A DNA stretch of 58,355 bases from Nesterenkonia sp. E16_10 (GCF_017347085.1 NZ_JADPSA010000009.1:1-58355); one strand, 5' to 3'; counted from the first letter of the stretch, positions 42,655 to 51,392 are shown. Notes: generated by a model not told the origin, from the sequence alone. Numbers and translations: made by a program.

Positions 42655-42775
42655 TCAGCGCCGCCTGAACTCAGCGCCAGGCTAACTCAGCGCCGGCCAA
42701 GCTCAGCGCCGCCTGAACGCAGCGCCGGCCAAGCTCAGCGCCGCATGAACTCAGTGCCGCATGGACTCAGTGCCT
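42655..42775. repeat. Degenerate 16-bp tandem repeats after the alcohol dehydrogenase
   Basis: Copies of (C)TCAGCGCCGCCTGAA and CTCAGCGCCGGCCAAG alternate about seven times with drift (CTCAGTGCCGCATGAA and similar) and run into the 3' end of the universal stress protein gene, which ends inside the array. Possibly a convergent-gene spacer that expanded by slippage. Confidence 0.7.
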
Positions 42776-43831
42776 GTGCCACCGGTGCGGCTTATGCGTA
42801 GGGATCACCAGCACCGGGCAGACCGCCCGATTCAGCACGGCCTGACTCACCGAGCCCAGCAGCAGCCCTGTGAATCCGCCGTGTCCTCGGGTCCCGATCA
42901 CCACCAGCTCTGCGGTGCGCGAGGCCTCGGCCAACACGCCCGCCGGGGAACCGTCGAAGAACTGCCAGCGAACAGAGACTCCGGGAGATTTCGCCGCCAC
43001 CTCCTGGGCCATCGCTTCCAGGTGGTCGGTGTAGCGCCGGCGCAGGTTCGGCAGTTCGAGGTTGTGCTCCACCGTGTTGGGGTACCAGTGCCCCTGCGCG
43101 TTCAGCGGAGCCGCGGAGACCAGGGTCAGCGGGGCCTTCACCAGGTCAGCGGCCTCCGCCGCCAGGTGGACGACGTCGGCCGCGCCGTCGCCGACGTCGA
43201 CCCCGACCACGACCTCAGAGTCGAAGTTCAGCGCATCGGCGACGTTTGCGAAGGACCGGCGCCGGTGCTCCCTGGCATCCGATTCCTCCATCAGACTCAC
43301 CGGCTCTTCATGGTCCGCCTCGGTCCCGGGCCGGTCCTGTTCGGGGGCCAGCAGCTCGGTCTCGGGGTCGGACTCCCACCGCTCCGGGACCACCAAGGTG
43401 GGACAGTGGGCATGCGCGGCCAGCTTCCCCGAGACGCTGCCGAGGAACCGCCCCGCGAACCGGTTGCGGCCCCGCTTGCCGACGACCGCGAGTCGGGACT
43501 CCTGGCTCTCATCGACCAAGGTGGCGCCGGCGTCGCCCTCGGCGGTGCGGGTGCTGACCTCGACCCAGGACACGGTGGCTCGGGCGGAGTACTCATCCAA
43601 GAGTGTCTGCACGGCGTTGACCGCCTCAGACCGATACTGATCGAGCTGTCGAACATAGTAGTCATCGGTCACGACAGGCCGGACGAATGTGCCGATGAGA
43701 CGCAGCGGCAACTCCCGCTGCTTGGCGACCATCAGTCCCACCTTGAAGGCGCGTTCGCTGCCCGCCGATCCATCGATGCCGACCAGTACGCCGGGGACGC
43801 TGCTGCTGGCGGTTTTCTCGTGGTGATCCAT
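42767..43831 (-). CDS. Universal stress protein, tandem domains
   Basis: 354 residues with two UspA domains. Domain one (about 12-150) has GVLVGIDGSAGSERAF and ends VVGKRGRNRFAGRFLGSVSGKLAAHAHCPTLVVP. Domain two (about 206-345) has VVVGVDVGDGAADVV and ends VIGTRGHGGFTGLLLGSVSQAVLNRAVCPVLVIP. The G-x2-G-x9-G(S) ATP motif is present in both, so nucleotide-binding USPs are likely. The linker is acidic. It acts in stress or dormancy survival. A TAGCAT -10 box ends 6 nt before ATG 43831. The stop codon lies within the repeat array. Confidence 0.92.
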   Translation of the reverse strand: MDHHEKTASSSVPGVLVGIDGSAGSERAFKVGLMVAKQRELPLRLIGTFVRPVVTDDYYVRQLDQYRSEAVNAVQTLLDEYSARATVSWVEVSTRTAEGDAGATLVDESQESRLAVVGKRGRNRFAGRFLGSVSGKLAAHAHCPTLVVPERWESDPETELLAPEQDRPGTEADHEEPVSLMEESDAREHRRRSFANVADALNFDSEVVVGVDVGDGAADVVHLAAEAADLVKAPLTLVSAAPLNAQGHWYPNTVEHNLELPNLRRRYTDHLEAMAQEVAAKSPGVSVRWQFFDGSPAGVLAEASRTAELVVIGTRGHGGFTGLLLGSVSQAVLNRAVCPVLVIPTHKPHRWHRH

Positions 43832-43837
43832 ATCATG

Positions 43838-43843
43838 ATGCTA
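43838..43843 (-). promoter_or_regulatory. -10 box for leaderless universal stress protein transcript
   Basis: TAGCAT, then CATGAT, then ATG 43831 on the minus strand. Confidence 0.55.
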
Positions 43844-43886
43844 GACCTGAAACTATGAACAATATAGGCGGTGGGAGTCGGCAGTT

Positions 43887-44474
43887 TCAGCGAGCATGCC
43901 GTGCCTGCACCGCGGCCCGGGCCGCCCGTCGACCTCCATCCACCGGGGACCCCGGATATCCGCGCAGGTAGCTGGCGAGCACACCGGTGTAGATCAGCGC
44001 CACGTCATCGGCCAGCTCCTGGGCCGCGCCCTGGTCCTGGGTGAGCGGCCGCGCGAGGTGCAGCAGGCCCTCGGCCAGGAGATCAGTATGAGAGGAGAGC
44101 ACCTGCGCGATTCCCTCAGGAGCACTCGGCAGCTCATCGGCGGCGGCGAGGAACGCACACCATCCCGCGGGGTGGTACTGCTCCTCACGGTAGGTTGCCA
44201 CAGCGTCAAAGATCGCGAGAAGCCGACCCTCGTCATCATGGGCCGCAACCACGCAGCGGTCCCAGACCAATCGCCAATCGTGGAGCCGGGTTCCGAGAAC
44301 CTCTGCAACAAGTCCATCCTTGCTCCCGAAGTGCGTGTAGAGGGTGGAGACCGAGACTCCCGCCTCTCGCAGCAGATCATCCACCGGGGTCGCCCGGATT
44401 CCCCGCTCGAAGAGCACCCGGTCCGCTGCATCGAGGAGGCGTGTGCGGGCGGGGGGTTTTCGGGCTTCGCTCAT
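43887..44474 (-). CDS. TetR-family regulator
   Basis: 195 residues. HTH at about 25-55 (FERGIRATPVDDLLREAGVSVSTLYTHFGSKDGLVAEVL) and a helical ligand domain of the type found in TetR proteins near MFS genes (WCAFLAAADELPSAPEGIAQVL). Divergent from an MFS transporter, with 74 nt between starts and two palindromes there. Probably represses the transporter and itself. A TAGGCT box ends 6 nt before ATG 44474, indicating a leaderless mRNA. Confidence 0.9.
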   Translation of the reverse strand: MSEARKPPARTRLLDAADRVLFERGIRATPVDDLLREAGVSVSTLYTHFGSKDGLVAEVLGTRLHDWRLVWDRCVVAAHDDEGRLLAIFDAVATYREEQYHPAGWCAFLAAADELPSAPEGIAQVLSSHTDLLAEGLLHLARPLTQDQGAAQELADDVALIYTGVLASYLRGYPGSPVDGGRRAARAAVQARHAR

Positions 44475-44480
44475 CGTCCC

Positions 44481-44486
44481 AGCCTA
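44481..44486 (-). promoter_or_regulatory. -10 box for leaderless tetR transcript
   Basis: TAGGCT, then GGGACG, then ATG 44474 on the minus strand. Confidence 0.55.
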
Positions 44487-44501
44487 CCGATTCGGACTGC
44501 A

Positions 44502-44536
44502 TAAACGTTTACCATCATGTACCGTAACGAACGTTC
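44502..44536. promoter_or_regulatory. Two palindromes between divergent tetR and MFS genes
   Basis: TAAACGTTTA (44502-44511) and GAACGTTC (44529-44536), both centred on AACGTT and 26 bp apart, as expected for two dimers of one TetR regulator on the same DNA face. Confidence 0.55.
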
Positions 44537-44548
44537 TGTTTCTAGGTA

Positions 44549-45727
44549 GTGAGTGAGTATTCGATGAGGTTCTACATCTTCAGCGCCATGGGCCTGATCG
44601 CGGCCACCTACGGGTTGGCCCGATTCGGCTACGGGTTGTTCCTGCCCCGGTTCACCGAGACGTTCGAGATCGGCGCTGCAGCCTCGGGCTCGATCCAGGC
44701 GGGGAACTTCCTCGCCTTCTGCCTGGCCGCGTCGCTGGCGATACGCATCGATGCACACCCGCGCCTGGTAATCTCCTGCGCCGGAGCCACCGCAGCGATC
44801 GGTGCGGCCGGGGTGGCAGCCTCCCCAAACGTGGCCATCTTCGCCACAAGCGTGGTGCTCGCCGGCGCCGGAGCCGGCTTCGCCACACCGGGGCTGGTCA
44901 CCCTGACCGCCCGCAACGTCACCGAAGCCCGTCGCGAAAGCGCCCAGACGATCGTCAACGCCGGGACCGGCGCCGGGATCGTCGTCGCCGGCACCCTGAT
45001 GTTCCTCACCATGAGTCAGTGGCGCCTGGGATGGGCCGCCATGGCGCTGCTGATCACCGCAGCCACGCTCTCCACCCTGATCAGTGACCGGCCGGAGGAG
45101 AAGGTCACACCACGCCGGTCGGCGCTGAAGCTGCGCCGCGAGATCCTGCGACCCCTGGCCTGGCCGATCACCGCAGCACTCCTGGCGGGCGCCTCCAGTG
45201 CCGCCATCTGGACCTTCGGCCGCGAGATCATGGAGGAGGCCCGGCCCGATCAGGAGGCCTACTCCATCCTCGCCTGGATGACCCTGGGAGCCTTCGGCAT
45301 CCTGGGGGCGGCGGCCGGACGCATGGCCCAGAGGTGGACACCGGAGATCGCATGGAACCTGACCGTGGCGATCATGGCGCTGAGCGCGGTCCTGCTGGCA
45401 AGCTTCCCCGGCGCCGCCTTCCCGGCCTACACCGCGGCAGGGCTCTTCGGCGCGACCTACACCGCGGTCTGCGGGATTCTCATCATCTGGTCCTCCCGGA
45501 TCATTCCGGACCGAGCCTCGGTGGGCACGGCCGTGCTGTTCATCGCCCTGGCCGTCGGACAGGCCGTAGGTGCCGTACTGCTTGGGATCCTCATGGAGTC
45601 CACGAGCACTCTTCTCACGTTCCTCACAGCAGGGGCGCTCGGCCTGGCTGGCGTGATCCCTGCCCTCCGGCTCACTGCCACAAAAAGAGGCGCAGGAACG
45701 GTTGCGAACACAGGCAAACACAGATAA
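44549..45727 (+). CDS. MFS transporter (YbfB/YjiJ-like)
   Basis: 392 residues from GTG 44549, or 387 from ATG 44564. About twelve TM segments; the N-terminus YIFSAMGLIAATYGLARFGYGLFLPRF is characteristic of the YbfB/YjiJ MFS group, with the expected short loop and cytoplasmic loop LISDRPEEKVTPRRSALKLRREIL mid-protein. Substrate unknown. Expression is probably controlled by the divergent TetR. It ends 52 nt before fruR. Confidence 0.85.
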   Translation: MSEYSMRFYIFSAMGLIAATYGLARFGYGLFLPRFTETFEIGAAASGSIQAGNFLAFCLAASLAIRIDAHPRLVISCAGATAAIGAAGVAASPNVAIFATSVVLAGAGAGFATPGLVTLTARNVTEARRESAQTIVNAGTGAGIVVAGTLMFLTMSQWRLGWAAMALLITAATLSTLISDRPEEKVTPRRSALKLRREILRPLAWPITAALLAGASSAAIWTFGREIMEEARPDQEAYSILAWMTLGAFGILGAAAGRMAQRWTPEIAWNLTVAIMALSAVLLASFPGAAFPAYTAAGLFGATYTAVCGILIIWSSRIIPDRASVGTAVLFIALAVGQAVGAVLLGILMESTSTLLTFLTAGALGLAGVIPALRLTATKRGAGTVANTGKHR

Positions 45728-45740
45728 AGTCTGTCTAAAC

Positions 45741-45770
45741 CAACACAGACGTGTTGTAGATCACGATCTA
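45741..45770. promoter_or_regulatory. Inverted repeats upstream of the fructose operon
   Basis: CAACAC-AGAC-GTGTTG (45741-45756) and the palindrome TAGATC-AC-GATCTA (45757-45770) lie directly upstream of fruR, with an additional ACAGA/TCTGT pair just before. They are good candidates for FruR (DeoR family) autoregulation. Confidence 0.5.
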
Positions 45771-45779
45771 GGGGCACTC

Positions 45780-46577
45780 ATGACACTGCTCGCCCCCGAG
45801 CGACACGAACGGATCCTCGACCGACTGCGACGCACCGGAACGGTCACGGTCCAGGAGATCGCCCGCGACCTGAAGGTGACCAGAGAGACCGTCCGCCGCG
45901 ACCTCGACCAGCTCGAGATCGCCGGTTCACTCCAGCGCGTCCACGGCGGCGCCGTCGTGAGCTCTGCGCCCTCTCGGCGGGAGACCTCGCTGCGCCAGAG
46001 GCAGAGTGAGCACTCCGCACAGAAGCGCGCGATCGCCCGTGAGGCGATGAGCTTCGTGCCTTCCTCTCCCGATGCCTCCGTGCTGCTCGACGCCGGCACC
46101 ACCACCGAGGCGCTCGCCGCGCTGCTCGGCGCCGGGGAGGAACCGCAGCACACCCGGTTCGTCACCACCAGCTCGGTCCCGATCGCCCAGAAGCTGGCCG
46201 AGGTCAGCTCCCTGGACGTAGAGGTGCTCGGCGGGAAGGTCCGCGGGATCACCGGTGCCGTGGTGGGCGCGCAGGCCGTGGCCACCCTGGCGCACCGTCA
46301 GGCGGACGTCGCCTTCATCGGCACCAACGGGGTCGACGCAGGCTTCGGCCTGTCCACTCCCGATACCGCGGAGGCCGCGGTGAAGTCCGGCCTGGTCCAC
46401 GCCGCCCGCCAGGTGGTCCTGCTGGCGGATTCCAGCAAGCTCGGCCAACGCACCCTTGTACAGTTCGCAACCCTGGAGGAGATCGATGTGCTGATCACCG
46501 ATGCCGCACCGCAGTCTGAGCTGGCCCACGCGCTGGACGCCTCCGATGTCCGAGTCATCGTGGCGGTCACCTCATGA
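45780..46577 (+). CDS. fruR: DeoR-family repressor of the fructose operon
   Basis: 265 residues from ATG 45780 (AGGGG upstream). N-terminal DeoR winged helix (ERILDRLRRTGTVTVQEIARDLKVTRETVRRDLDQLE, about 10-47) followed by RVHGGAV, and a C-terminal sugar-phosphate-sensing domain (DAGTTTEAL, GAVVGAQAV, FIGTNGVDAGFGLST). It probably senses fructose 1-phosphate or 1,6-bisphosphate and represses its own operon. Its last 4 nt overlap fruK (ATGA), so it is coupled. Confidence 0.88.
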   Translation: MTLLAPERHERILDRLRRTGTVTVQEIARDLKVTRETVRRDLDQLEIAGSLQRVHGGAVVSSAPSRRETSLRQRQSEHSAQKRAIAREAMSFVPSSPDASVLLDAGTTTEALAALLGAGEEPQHTRFVTTSSVPIAQKLAEVSSLDVEVLGGKVRGITGAVVGAQAVATLAHRQADVAFIGTNGVDAGFGLSTPDTAEAAVKSGLVHAARQVVLLADSSKLGQRTLVQFATLEEIDVLITDAAPQSELAHALDASDVRVIVAVTS

Positions 46578-47629
46578 TCGTCACCTTCACGCCCAACCCG
46601 AGCCTGGACAAGACCCTCGAGCTCGACGCCCCGCTGCGTCCCGGGGCCGTGCAGCGCGCGATCAGCCACACCACCGAGCCTGGCGGCAAGGGAGTCAACA
46701 TCTCGCGGGCGCTCACCGCGGCCGGGACCCCCTCGCTGGCGGTGCTCCCAGGAGATCCCGCAGATCCGGTGCTGCTCGCCCTGCAGGAGCTCGGTGTCAC
46801 CGCTCGGGCGCTGCCGCTGGGCGCGCCGCTGCGCACCAACACCGCGATCACCGACCCGCAGGGGGTCACCACCAAGATCAACGAGCCGGGACCGACGTTC
46901 GACGCCGCACTCACCAGCTCGCTGCTGGAGCTTCTGCTTCAGGCCTCCGAGGGCGCCTCCTGGGTGGCGCTGGCGGGGTCGCTTCCGCCGGGAGTCCCGG
47001 TGGACTTCTACGCCCAGGCGATCACCGCGCTGCGCCGGACCTTCGGGGAGCAGGCGCCGAAGATCGCGCTGGACACCTCCGGGGAGCCAATGGCGGCCGC
47101 CCTGCCCGCCGGGCCGGACCTGATCAAGCCCAATGCCGAGGAGCTGCTCGAGCTCCACGCTGCCTTCACCGGCTCGATCTCCACCGACCCTGACACTGCT
47201 CAGCGACTGGCCGAGGCACTCGAGACCGACCCCGCCCGTGCCGTGCAGCTCGCCACCGAGCTCCAGCACCACGGAGCACGCGCCGCCCTGGTCACCCTGG
47301 GCGCCCACGGCGCCGTGCTCATCCCCCAGCTGGAGACCACGCCAAGCGACGGCACACCCGTCGCGCTGCGCGCCTGGGGACCGGCGATCGTGCCGCGTTC
47401 CACCGTGGGAGCCGGTGATGCCTCGCTCGCGGGCTTCATCGCCGCCGCCCAGTCCGGCGCCTCTGAGACCGATTCACTCAGGCACGCCATGGCCATGGGC
47501 CGAGCCGCAGCAGAACTGCCCGGCTCCATCATGCCGACACCGCAGGACCTCAGCACCGAAACACTCAGCACCGAACACCTCATCCTCAATCCGAGCACGA
47601 CCACTACCGTGAATGTGGAGACATCATGA
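46574..47629 (+). CDS. fruK: 1-phosphofructokinase
   Basis: 351 residues, PfkB family. FTPNPSLDKTLELD at the start, GGKGVNISRAL (about 37-47) and the C-terminal catalytic GAGDASLAGFIAA (about 280) with Asp base are intact. It phosphorylates fructose 1-phosphate from the PTS to fructose 1,6-bisphosphate. Overlaps fruR by 4 nt at its start and fruA by 4 nt at its end (ATGA both times). Confidence 0.92.
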   Translation: MIVTFTPNPSLDKTLELDAPLRPGAVQRAISHTTEPGGKGVNISRALTAAGTPSLAVLPGDPADPVLLALQELGVTARALPLGAPLRTNTAITDPQGVTTKINEPGPTFDAALTSSLLELLLQASEGASWVALAGSLPPGVPVDFYAQAITALRRTFGEQAPKIALDTSGEPMAAALPAGPDLIKPNAEELLELHAAFTGSISTDPDTAQRLAEALETDPARAVQLATELQHHGARAALVTLGAHGAVLIPQLETTPSDGTPVALRAWGPAIVPRSTVGAGDASLAGFIAAAQSGASETDSLRHAMAMGRAAAELPGSIMPTPQDLSTETLSTEHLILNPSTTTTVNVETS

Positions 47630-49686
47630 ACAGCATCATCACTCCGGAGCTGGTGAGCCTCGACAGGCTCACCGCCGGCAGCAAGCGCGAGGTCATCGAT
47701 GCCCTCGCCGCACTCGTCGGCTCCGCCGGACGCAGCGACTCCGTCTCTGAGCTCGCCGCCGACGTCTGGGCGCGCGAGGAGACCTCCGAGACCGGCATGC
47801 CCGGCGGCATCGCCATCCCGCACTGCCGCACCGGCGCCGTCACCGAGGCCACGCTGGCCTTCGCCCGTCTGGCCCAGCCGGTGGACTTCGGCTCCACCGA
47901 CGGTCCAGCAGATCTGGTCTTCATGATCGCCGCCCCCGACGGCGCCGACCAGGCGCACCTGAAGATCCTCTCCGCCCTGGCGTCCTCACTGATCAACGAG
48001 GAGTTCCTCGCTGATCTGCGCAGCGCCGACTCCGAACAGCGCGTGGTCGACCTGGTCGCCGAGGCGGTCCAGCCGACACCGGTCACCGCCAGCGCCGGGG
48101 CCCGCGGGTCCTCCAGCGGCGCTGCGGCGTCCACCGCCGGCACCGCACAGGGTGCAGACCAGAGCGCGACGACGGTCGGTCGCCTCGTGGCCGTGACCGC
48201 CTGCCCCACCGGCATCGCCCACACCTATATGGCAGCCGACTCGCTGAAGAAGGCCGCGAAGGAAGCCGGCGTGGAGCTCCAGGTGGAGACCCAGGGCTCC
48301 TCCGGCTCGACCCCGCTGGGCGCCGAGACCATCGCCGCCGCCGACGCCGTCATCTTCGCCACCGACGTCGACGTCCGCGATCGTCACCGCTTCGCCGGCA
48401 AGCCCGTCATCGCCTCGCGGGTCAAGCGCGGCATCGATGAACCGGCCAAGATGATCGCCGAGGCCCTCGCCGCGGCGAAGGACCCGAACGCCGCCGTCGT
48501 CGCCTCGGGCGGCTCCGGGGACTCCGACGGCAGCACCGCTGCCAGCGGAGAGCGTGAGGGCTTCGGCCGCGCGACCCAGCGGGTCCTGATGACCGGCGTC
48601 AGCTACATGATCCCCTTCGTCGCCGCTGGTGGTCTGCTGATCGCGCTGGGCTTCCTGCTCGGCGGCTACAACATCACAGAGGTCGCCAATGACGTGGCCC
48701 TGGGCAACTCGCTGTGGAACCTGCCGACGCCTGATCAGCTGCCCGAGGAGTTCCTCGGCTGGGGAGCACTCGGCGGCTACCTGGGCGCCGTCTTCTTCAC
48801 CCTCGGTGGAGCAGCCATGGGCTTCCTGGTCCCCGCGCTGGCCGGCTACATCGCGTTCGGCATGGCCGATCGTCCCGGCATCGCCCCCGGCTTCACCGCC
48901 GGTGCGATCGCACTGACCATGGATGCCGGCTTCATCGGCGGCATCGTCGGCGGTGTCCTCGCCGGTGCGGTCGCTCTCTGGTTCCGCAAGCTCAACGTTC
49001 CCCGCTGGCTCTCCGGGCTGATGCCCGTGGTGATCATCCCGCTGCTGGCGACGCTGGTTGCCGGTGGTCTGATGCTGCTGGTGCTCGGCGGACCGATCGC
49101 CGCACTGACCGCGGCCCTCGAGGGCTGGCTCAACGGGATGACCGGCTCGGCCGCGATCCTGCTGGGCATCATCCTTGGTCTGATGATGTGCTTCGACCTC
49201 GGTGGTCCGGTCAACAAGGTGGCCTACTCCTTCGCCGTGGCCGGCCTCTCGGCCGCCGTCGCTGATGGCAACACCGGTCCGCTGATGATCATGGCCACGG
49301 TCATGGCCGCCGGCATGGTGCCCCCGCTGGGCATGGCGTTCGCGACCTTCATCGATTCTCGCCTGTTCAGCCCCGCCGAGCGGGAGAACGGCAAGACCGC
49401 CGTGCTGCTCGGCGCGGCATTCATCTCCGAGGGCGCCATTCCGTTCGCCGCAGCCGACCCGCTGCGCGTGCTCCCGGCATCCATGATCGGTGGCGCCGTC
49501 ACCGGCGCCATGACCATGGCCTTCGGCATCACCTCCTACGCACCTCACGGCGGCATCTTCGTGCCGTTCGCCATCGAGAACTTCTGGCTCTTCCTGGTGG
49601 CCGTGCTGGTGGGCTCCCTGGTCACGGCGTTCTCCGTGATCGCCCTGAAGCGCTGGGCACGTAAGGGTGTAACCTCTGCTGCATGA
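47626..49686 (+). CDS. fruA: PTS fructose transporter subunit IIABC
   Basis: 686 residues in one chain. EIIA (1-150) with phospho-His66 in GGIAIPHCRTG; EIIB (about 186-285) with phospho-Cys193 in VAVTACPTGIAHTYMAADSL; EIIC from about 325 with ten or so TM segments, GMADRPGIAPGFTAGAIALTMDAGFIGGIVGG and FDLGGPVNKVAYSF. It takes up fructose with phosphorylation to fructose 1-phosphate, feeding fruK. A Ser/Ala/Gly linker separates IIA and IIB. The ATG of ptsH overlaps its end (ATGA). Confidence 0.95.
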   Translation: MNSIITPELVSLDRLTAGSKREVIDALAALVGSAGRSDSVSELAADVWAREETSETGMPGGIAIPHCRTGAVTEATLAFARLAQPVDFGSTDGPADLVFMIAAPDGADQAHLKILSALASSLINEEFLADLRSADSEQRVVDLVAEAVQPTPVTASAGARGSSSGAAASTAGTAQGADQSATTVGRLVAVTACPTGIAHTYMAADSLKKAAKEAGVELQVETQGSSGSTPLGAETIAAADAVIFATDVDVRDRHRFAGKPVIASRVKRGIDEPAKMIAEALAAAKDPNAAVVASGGSGDSDGSTAASGEREGFGRATQRVLMTGVSYMIPFVAAGGLLIALGFLLGGYNITEVANDVALGNSLWNLPTPDQLPEEFLGWGALGGYLGAVFFTLGGAAMGFLVPALAGYIAFGMADRPGIAPGFTAGAIALTMDAGFIGGIVGGVLAGAVALWFRKLNVPRWLSGLMPVVIIPLLATLVAGGLMLLVLGGPIAALTAALEGWLNGMTGSAAILLGIILGLMMCFDLGGPVNKVAYSFAVAGLSAAVADGNTGPLMIMATVMAAGMVPPLGMAFATFIDSRLFSPAERENGKTAVLLGAAFISEGAIPFAAADPLRVLPASMIGGAVTGAMTMAFGITSYAPHGGIFVPFAIENFWLFLVAVLVGSLVTAFSVIALKRWARKGVTSAA

Positions 49687-49949
49687 TTGAACGCACTGCG
49701 GTGATCGCCGCGGCGGCCGGGCTCCACGCCCGACCTGCCGCGGCGTTCGCGTATGCGGCGGCAGAACTGCCGGTCCCGGTGGAGATCGCGAAGGCCTCCG
49801 CCCCCGAGCTCTCCGTACAGGCGGACAGCCTGCTGGGCGTGATGAGCCTGGATGTCGCGCATGGCGACCGGGTGGTGCTGCGCGCCACCGGGGCGGGTGC
49901 CGAGCAGTCCCTGGAGACTCTGGTCCAGCTGCTGGAGGCGTGGCAGTGA
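49683..49949 (+). CDS. ptsH: Phosphocarrier protein HPr
   Basis: 88 residues. Active-site phospho-His15 in AAGLHARPAAAFAYAA, with SLLGVMSLDVAHGDRVVLRA containing the usual second-site region. HPr carries phosphate from enzyme I to the fructose IIA domain and the other PTS IIAs. Overlaps fruA by 4 nt. Enzyme I (ptsI) is not in the window, so phosphate must come from a gene elsewhere. Confidence 0.92.
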   Translation: MIERTAVIAAAAGLHARPAAAFAYAAAELPVPVEIAKASAPELSVQADSLLGVMSLDVAHGDRVVLRATGAGAEQSLETLVQLLEAWQ

Positions 49950-50020
49950 AAGTCCCACTCGGTCGCTGATGGGGTGAGGTGGCAGATCCCCTGCTCACGC
50001 TGAAGTGGAGTGTTCTGCGG

Positions 50021-50227
50021 CTACTCGGAATTGCGCCCGGACCATCCCTGTGTGAGATTGCGCCGAATCCTACGCAGTGCGCCACGGCCGCTCGCCGTCA
50101 TGACCGCGGCGGCGATGGCGGCCAGTGCCGCGCTGAAGTAGAGCACGAAGGCCAGATCCTCCGAGCCCGTGAATATCGCGCCCATCACCAGTAGGGCGAA
50201 GATCAGTACAAAGATTCCGGCCCGCAT
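50021..50227 (-). CDS. Small membrane protein
   Basis: 68 residues from ATG 50227 (GGAGGCGCTGAG upstream; longer frames upstream lack support). Two hydrophobic segments, MRAGIFVLIFALLVMGAIFTG and FVLYFSAALAAIAAAVMTA, and a basic tail (GRGALRRIRRNL). Two-TM topology with an Arg-rich cytosolic end. No family recognised. It is downstream of the GNAT gene and could be cotranscribed with it. Confidence 0.6.
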   Translation of the reverse strand: MRAGIFVLIFALLVMGAIFTGSEDLAFVLYFSAALAAIAAAVMTASGRGALRRIRRNLTQGWSGRNSE

Positions 50228-50282
50228 CTCAGCGCCTCCAATTATCAGTCCCGAGCTCGGAGGCCGGGGATCTCGTGCCGGA

Positions 50283-50801
50283 TCAGTCGACTCTGGCGAA
50301 CAACAAGGAGTCTTCCCGTCGTCCACGGATGAGCATATGCGAGCGCAAGAGGGCTTCTTGCTGCATCCCGATCCGTCGAAGGACTCGCTGCGAGGCGATG
50401 TTGGCCGGCCGGCACGTCGCCTCTACCCGCTGCAGTCCCAGTTCCTCGTGTGCAAAGCCGAGTACGGCATCCGCGGCCTCGCTGGCGTACCCGTGACCCC
50501 AGAATCGGCGCGCCAGCACATATCCGAGCTCCCCACGCTGGTGCTCGGTACTTGTGATCGTGACCGAACAAGCCCCCAGGACCTCTCCCCCAGCTGTGAC
50601 TGCCCAGGTGAAGGACTCGCGCGTCGAGCGTGAAGCAGCGGCCATCGTGTCCTCGACGAACACACGAGTCTGCTCCAGCGTGTTCGGACCCCAGTCCATA
50701 TAGCGACACACCTGCGCATCAGCGGCGTAGGCGTGGACACCTGGGACGTCCGTAGAGAGGAAGTCGCGCAGCAGCAGACGATCAGTCGTCAGGTTGGGCA
50801 T
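50283..50801 (-). CDS. GNAT acetyltransferase, RimJ/RimL type
   Basis: 172 residues. LTTDRLLLRDF at the start; GELGYVLARRFWGHGYASEAADAVLGFA carries the acetyl-CoA-binding R/Q-x-x-G-x-G/A loop (RRFWGHGYA); NIASQRVLRRIGM is the closing RimJ/RimL motif. It acetylates an N-terminus or a small amine. Substrate unknown. TAGAGT ends 6 nt before ATG 50801 and no Shine-Dalgarno is seen. Confidence 0.9.
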   Translation of the reverse strand: MPNLTTDRLLLRDFLSTDVPGVHAYAADAQVCRYMDWGPNTLEQTRVFVEDTMAAASRSTRESFTWAVTAGGEVLGACSVTITSTEHQRGELGYVLARRFWGHGYASEAADAVLGFAHEELGLQRVEATCRPANIASQRVLRRIGMQQEALLRSHMLIRGRREDSLLFARVD

Positions 50802-50807
50802 GAGGCG

Positions 50808-50813
50808 ACTCTA
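50808..50813 (-). promoter_or_regulatory. -10 box for leaderless GNAT transcript
   Basis: TAGAGT, then CGCCTC, then ATG 50801 on the minus strand. Confidence 0.55.
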
Positions 50814-50895
50814 CGGGGCCGCTTCTGGCTCCAGGCACCTCAGGTGTCTGTCTTCTATGCCGAGCCGAGATGCCCAATAAGAAACTTGAACGGGG

Positions 50896-51392
50896 CTAGG
50901 AAACATCTTCTCCACCAAGCTCTCCCGCGTCGTAGACAGGTTCGCGGACCGTCGTCGGGAGCGAACGCAGCGCCCAGCCTCTGAGCATCAGCGCGACGGG
51001 CAGTACGGCGAGACAGGCGAGCAGATCGAACAACATGGGCGGGCCGCCGACATTCTCCTCCCACCCAGCATGGAAGAACACGCCTGCCAGCAACAGCGCC
51101 GTGAAACCCAGCGACGCCGTCATGCCGTTCGCCCACCGCCGCACCCGGCGCGCCGAAGCGTTTTCCACCACGGCTCCCGTGACCAGCACCAGCACGCCAG
51201 GAGCGCAGCCTCGAATCCCACGATGGCCACCGTCACGGCAGCCAAGTAGGGCGACTCTAGATGTGCCACCTGCGGATACTCATCGGCGAGGCCCGCGGCG
51301 ACAAGCGGAACCACGAGAAGCTGCGCGATAAGGGCTCCCAGAGCCAAGGCTCCAAGAGTGATCCGGATGCCGAGGAACTCTGACGTGGTCAT
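50896..51392 (-). pseudogene. DUF2975 membrane protein, frameshifted copy
   Basis: Two minus-strand frames join into one DUF2975 protein. MTTSEFLGIRITLGALALGALIAQLLVVPLVAA...YLAAVTVAIVGFEAALLACW (from ATG 51392, AGGAGAAGGG upstream) then, after a +1 or -2 shift near 51190, LVLVTGAVVENASARRVRRWANGMTASLGFTALLLAGVFF...LGGEDVS to 50896. The neighbouring intact paralogue at 51725-52201 keeps a single frame across the same point. The break lies in a CTGGCGTGCTGGTGCTGG run prone to slippage, so sequencing error, mutation or a translational frameshift are all possible. Confidence 0.7.

Noticed and set aside
47986-50085. 699-codon minus-strand open frame opposite fruA and ptsH
   Set aside because: Antisense shadow of a confident PTS gene; no motif.
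50896-51392. Two separate small genes in place of one frameshifted DUF2975 gene
   Set aside because: The second frame has no ribosome-binding site or signal at its start, while together the two cover the whole family as in the intact paralogue.
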